Source: Flavobacteriia bacterium (lineage in GTDB: Bacteria; Bacteroidota; Bacteroidia; Flavobacteriales; Flavobacteriaceae). From it: a DNA stretch of 6,301 nucleotides. The notes below the pieces were generated by a model. That model saw only the letters and a list, made by a program, of their open reading frames with translations. It made no database searches and had not been told where the DNA came from. A program made the position numbers and the translations under genes. Position 1 is the first letter of the stretch. Every line of letters starts with the position of its first letter. The stretch covers positions 1 through 6,301 of the forward strand of contig DAOUPQ010000111.1 in the NCBI GenBank assembly GCA_030626085.1, written 5' to 3'. Below, one piece after another: positions 4,894 through 6,301 of the stretch.

Positions 4894-6301
4894 TTATTCG
4901 ATTTCTTTTCTTTAAAATACCATCCCAAAGGGATAAAAATTAGCAATAAATATGAAACTAAAGTAATTGTATTGCCTTGTTTAATAATTTTTGGCTGAAA
5001 CTTAAAAACTATTTGGTGTTTCCCTGAAGGAATGATCATTGCTCTTAAAACATAATTAGCCCTTAAGTGTGGTGTTAATTTACCATCAACATATGCATTC
5101 CACCCATTCTTATAATAGATCTCAGAAAAAACAGCCAATTGATCTGTTTTTGCACTGCTTTCATAAGTTAATACATTAGCTTTATAATTTGTCAGTTGAA
5201 TTGTAGCAGTTGAATCATTTTGAAAAGAAAATCCTTCTAAATCATTTTTAAATACTGAGCTTACTATAGCAACTCGTTTTGTATTTATACTGTCTAATGC
5301 TTTGATCTCCTCATTAGCAGAATTGATAAATTTTATTTTATCAACAAACCAGGCATTTCCATTTGCATCAGGATTAATCTGAACATTAGCACGATTATTA
5401 TCATCAGGAAAAATGATGTATTTAGTATTTAACATATTTAACACATCAAAATTATTCTTAGCAATTTGAAAATCGAAAAGTTCCTGATAACGTCTAGGTT
5501 TTGCAGCATGATATCCTCCAATAGAATTGTGATAAAAAGAAGTACTCCCATCATTCATGGGGTTTACCATAAAGTTCATCACCCTGTAATGACTTTTATC
5601 CTTTAATATTTCAGTATTGATATCTGATTTTGGAAAAGGATTCTCAAGTTTACTTTTCGATATAAAATCATCATTATTTACATAGCGTTTATCAACAACA
5701 ACCAGATCAAATAAAATCAATAACAGCAATGCAATAAATACTAAATTCTTATTGATCTTTCCTTTTAGAAAAAACCAAAGAGGAACCGCTATTAGAAAAA
5801 CCAGGATCAATGAACGCAGACTATCTTTAAAAAATATTGACTTTCTATCTGCAATTAAAACTTCCGAAAAACCAGGTGCCATACTCTCATACCTGGTATC
5901 ACTAATACTTTCAAATGCAAATAAACTTGTTCCTGCAACTACAAAGACCAATGCTAAACCACCAACAATGATCATGCTATTCTTTAAAGCTTTTATCTTT
6001 TCTTCTTTAGAAATCTCTTTATCAAAAAATACTTTTAAACCTAAGATCCCCAAGATCGGAATCGCTAGTTCTGCAATTACCTGAATGGAAGAAACCGCTC
6101 TGAATTTATTGTAAAGCGGAACATAATCAATAAACATGTCTGTTAAAAAACCAAAATTCTTTCCCCAACTCAATAAAATTGAGAAAATAGTAGCAGCTAC
6201 CAACCATTTTTTTAGCTTTCCCTTTACCAAAAAGATCCCTAACACAAATAAAAATATCATTATAGCACCAATATAAGCAGGCGCGGCAACAATTGGTTGA
6301 T
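4890..6301 (-). CDS. YfhO family membrane protein, probable GT-C-type enzyme (C-terminal part; start outside window)
   Basis: The frame stays open to the window edge, reading QPIVAAPAYIGAI before the Met at 6258-6260, so that Met is internal and the gene is truncated by the window. Numbering from that Met, about six hydrophobic segments lie near 1-13, 18-33, 58-79, 96-116, 149-165 and 172-189. A large extracytoplasmic domain (about 190-430) and a last span (432-448) with a basic tail follow. Family hallmarks are HNSIGGYHAAKPRRYQEL (244-261), LNMLNTKYII (274-283), GNAWFV (301-306), SEIYYKNGWNAYVDG (379-393) and GKHQIVFKFQP (413-423). B. subtilis YfhO takes part in GlcNAc decoration of lipoteichoic acid as a GT-C-like transferase. 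A comparable role with a lipid-linked sugar here is inference. Full-length Bacteroidota members are around 800 residues or more, so roughly half is visible. Confidence 0.88.
   Translation of the reverse strand, partial: QPIVAAPAYIGAIMIFLFVLGIFLVKGKLKKWLVAATIFSILLSWGKNFGFLTDMFIDYVPLYNKFRAVSSIQVIAELAIPILGILGLKVFFDKEISKEEKIKALKNSMIIVGGLALVFVVAGTSLFAFESISDTRYESMAPGFSEVLIADRKSIFFKDSLRSLILVFLIAVPLWFFLKGKINKNLVFIALLLLILFDLVVVDKRYVNNDDFISKSKLENPFPKSDINTEILKDKSHYRVMNFMVNPMNDGSTSFYHNSIGGYHAAKPRRYQELFDFQIAKNNFDVLNMLNTKYIIFPDDNNRANVQINPDANGNAWFVDKIKFINSANEEIKALDSINTKRVAIVSSVFKNDLEGFSFQNDSTATIQLTNYKANVLTYESSAKTDQLAVFSEIYYKNGWNAYVDGKLTPHLRANYVLRAMIIPSGKHQIVFKFQPKIIKQGNTITLVSYLLLIFIPLGWYFKEKKSNK

Noticed and set aside
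5752..6084. 110-codon plus-strand open frame opposite the YfhO-like gene
   Set aside because: It mirrors the transmembrane-coding region of a supported gene, and its sequence is of biased, low-complexity composition without a recognisable fold.
4890..6260. Treating the Met at 6258-6260 as the true start of the YfhO-like protein
   Set aside because: The frame remains open to base 6301 with family-like residues (QPIVAAPAYIGAI) before it, and the family is much longer, so the gene is cut by the window edge.
1..6301. CRISPR array, insertion sequence, tRNA or phage-related genes
   Set aside because: No regularly spaced repeats, transposase or integrase motifs, terminal inverted repeats or tRNA-like cloverleaf sequence were found on either strand by reading.

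Overview
The window looks like a chromosomal segment from a member of the Bacteroidota. The evidence is strongly AT-rich DNA, starts preceded by A-rich stretches rather than Shine-Dalgarno sequences, a YfhO-type membrane protein of the Bacteroidota kind, and an acetaldehyde-type aldehyde dehydrogenase paired with a DUF779 gene. I cannot name the genus from the sequence alone.

Layout. Positions 1-703 (+ strand) hold the 3' end of an AldB/ExaC/AcoD-type aldehyde dehydrogenase (start lies outside the window), a strand-specific hairpin, and a complete small DUF779 gene. Positions 704-828 are a convergent intergenic gap with one weak terminator-like hairpin that folds best in the minus-strand transcript. 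Positions 829-6301 (- strand) are the 3' part of a surface-polysaccharide operon. In transcription order it holds the C-terminal part of a YfhO-family membrane protein (start outside the window), a short SAM-methyltransferase-like protein, two GT4-like glycosyltransferases and a non-hydrolysing UDP-GlcNAc 2-epimerase-type enzyme (WecB/WbpI-like). Three of the four junctions are 4-bp ATGA overlaps and the fourth is an 11-bp gap, so this is almost certainly one transcription unit with coupled translation. Its promoter is outside the window.

How the genes may work together (inference). The epimerase would supply an activated ManNAc-type sugar nucleotide, the two cytoplasmic glycosyltransferases would assemble a glycan, the methyltransferase might decorate a sugar or other small substrate, and the multi-spanning YfhO protein could act on a lipid-linked sugar at the outer face of the inner membrane. 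The aldehyde dehydrogenase/DUF779 pair is a separate metabolic unit.

No mobile element, CRISPR array, tRNA, rRNA or riboswitch was seen. I found no clearly new system. The points most worth checking are the unknown DUF779 partner with its Cys-Cys motif, the real substrate of the epimerase, and unusual motif residues in one glycosyltransferase and in the methyltransferase.
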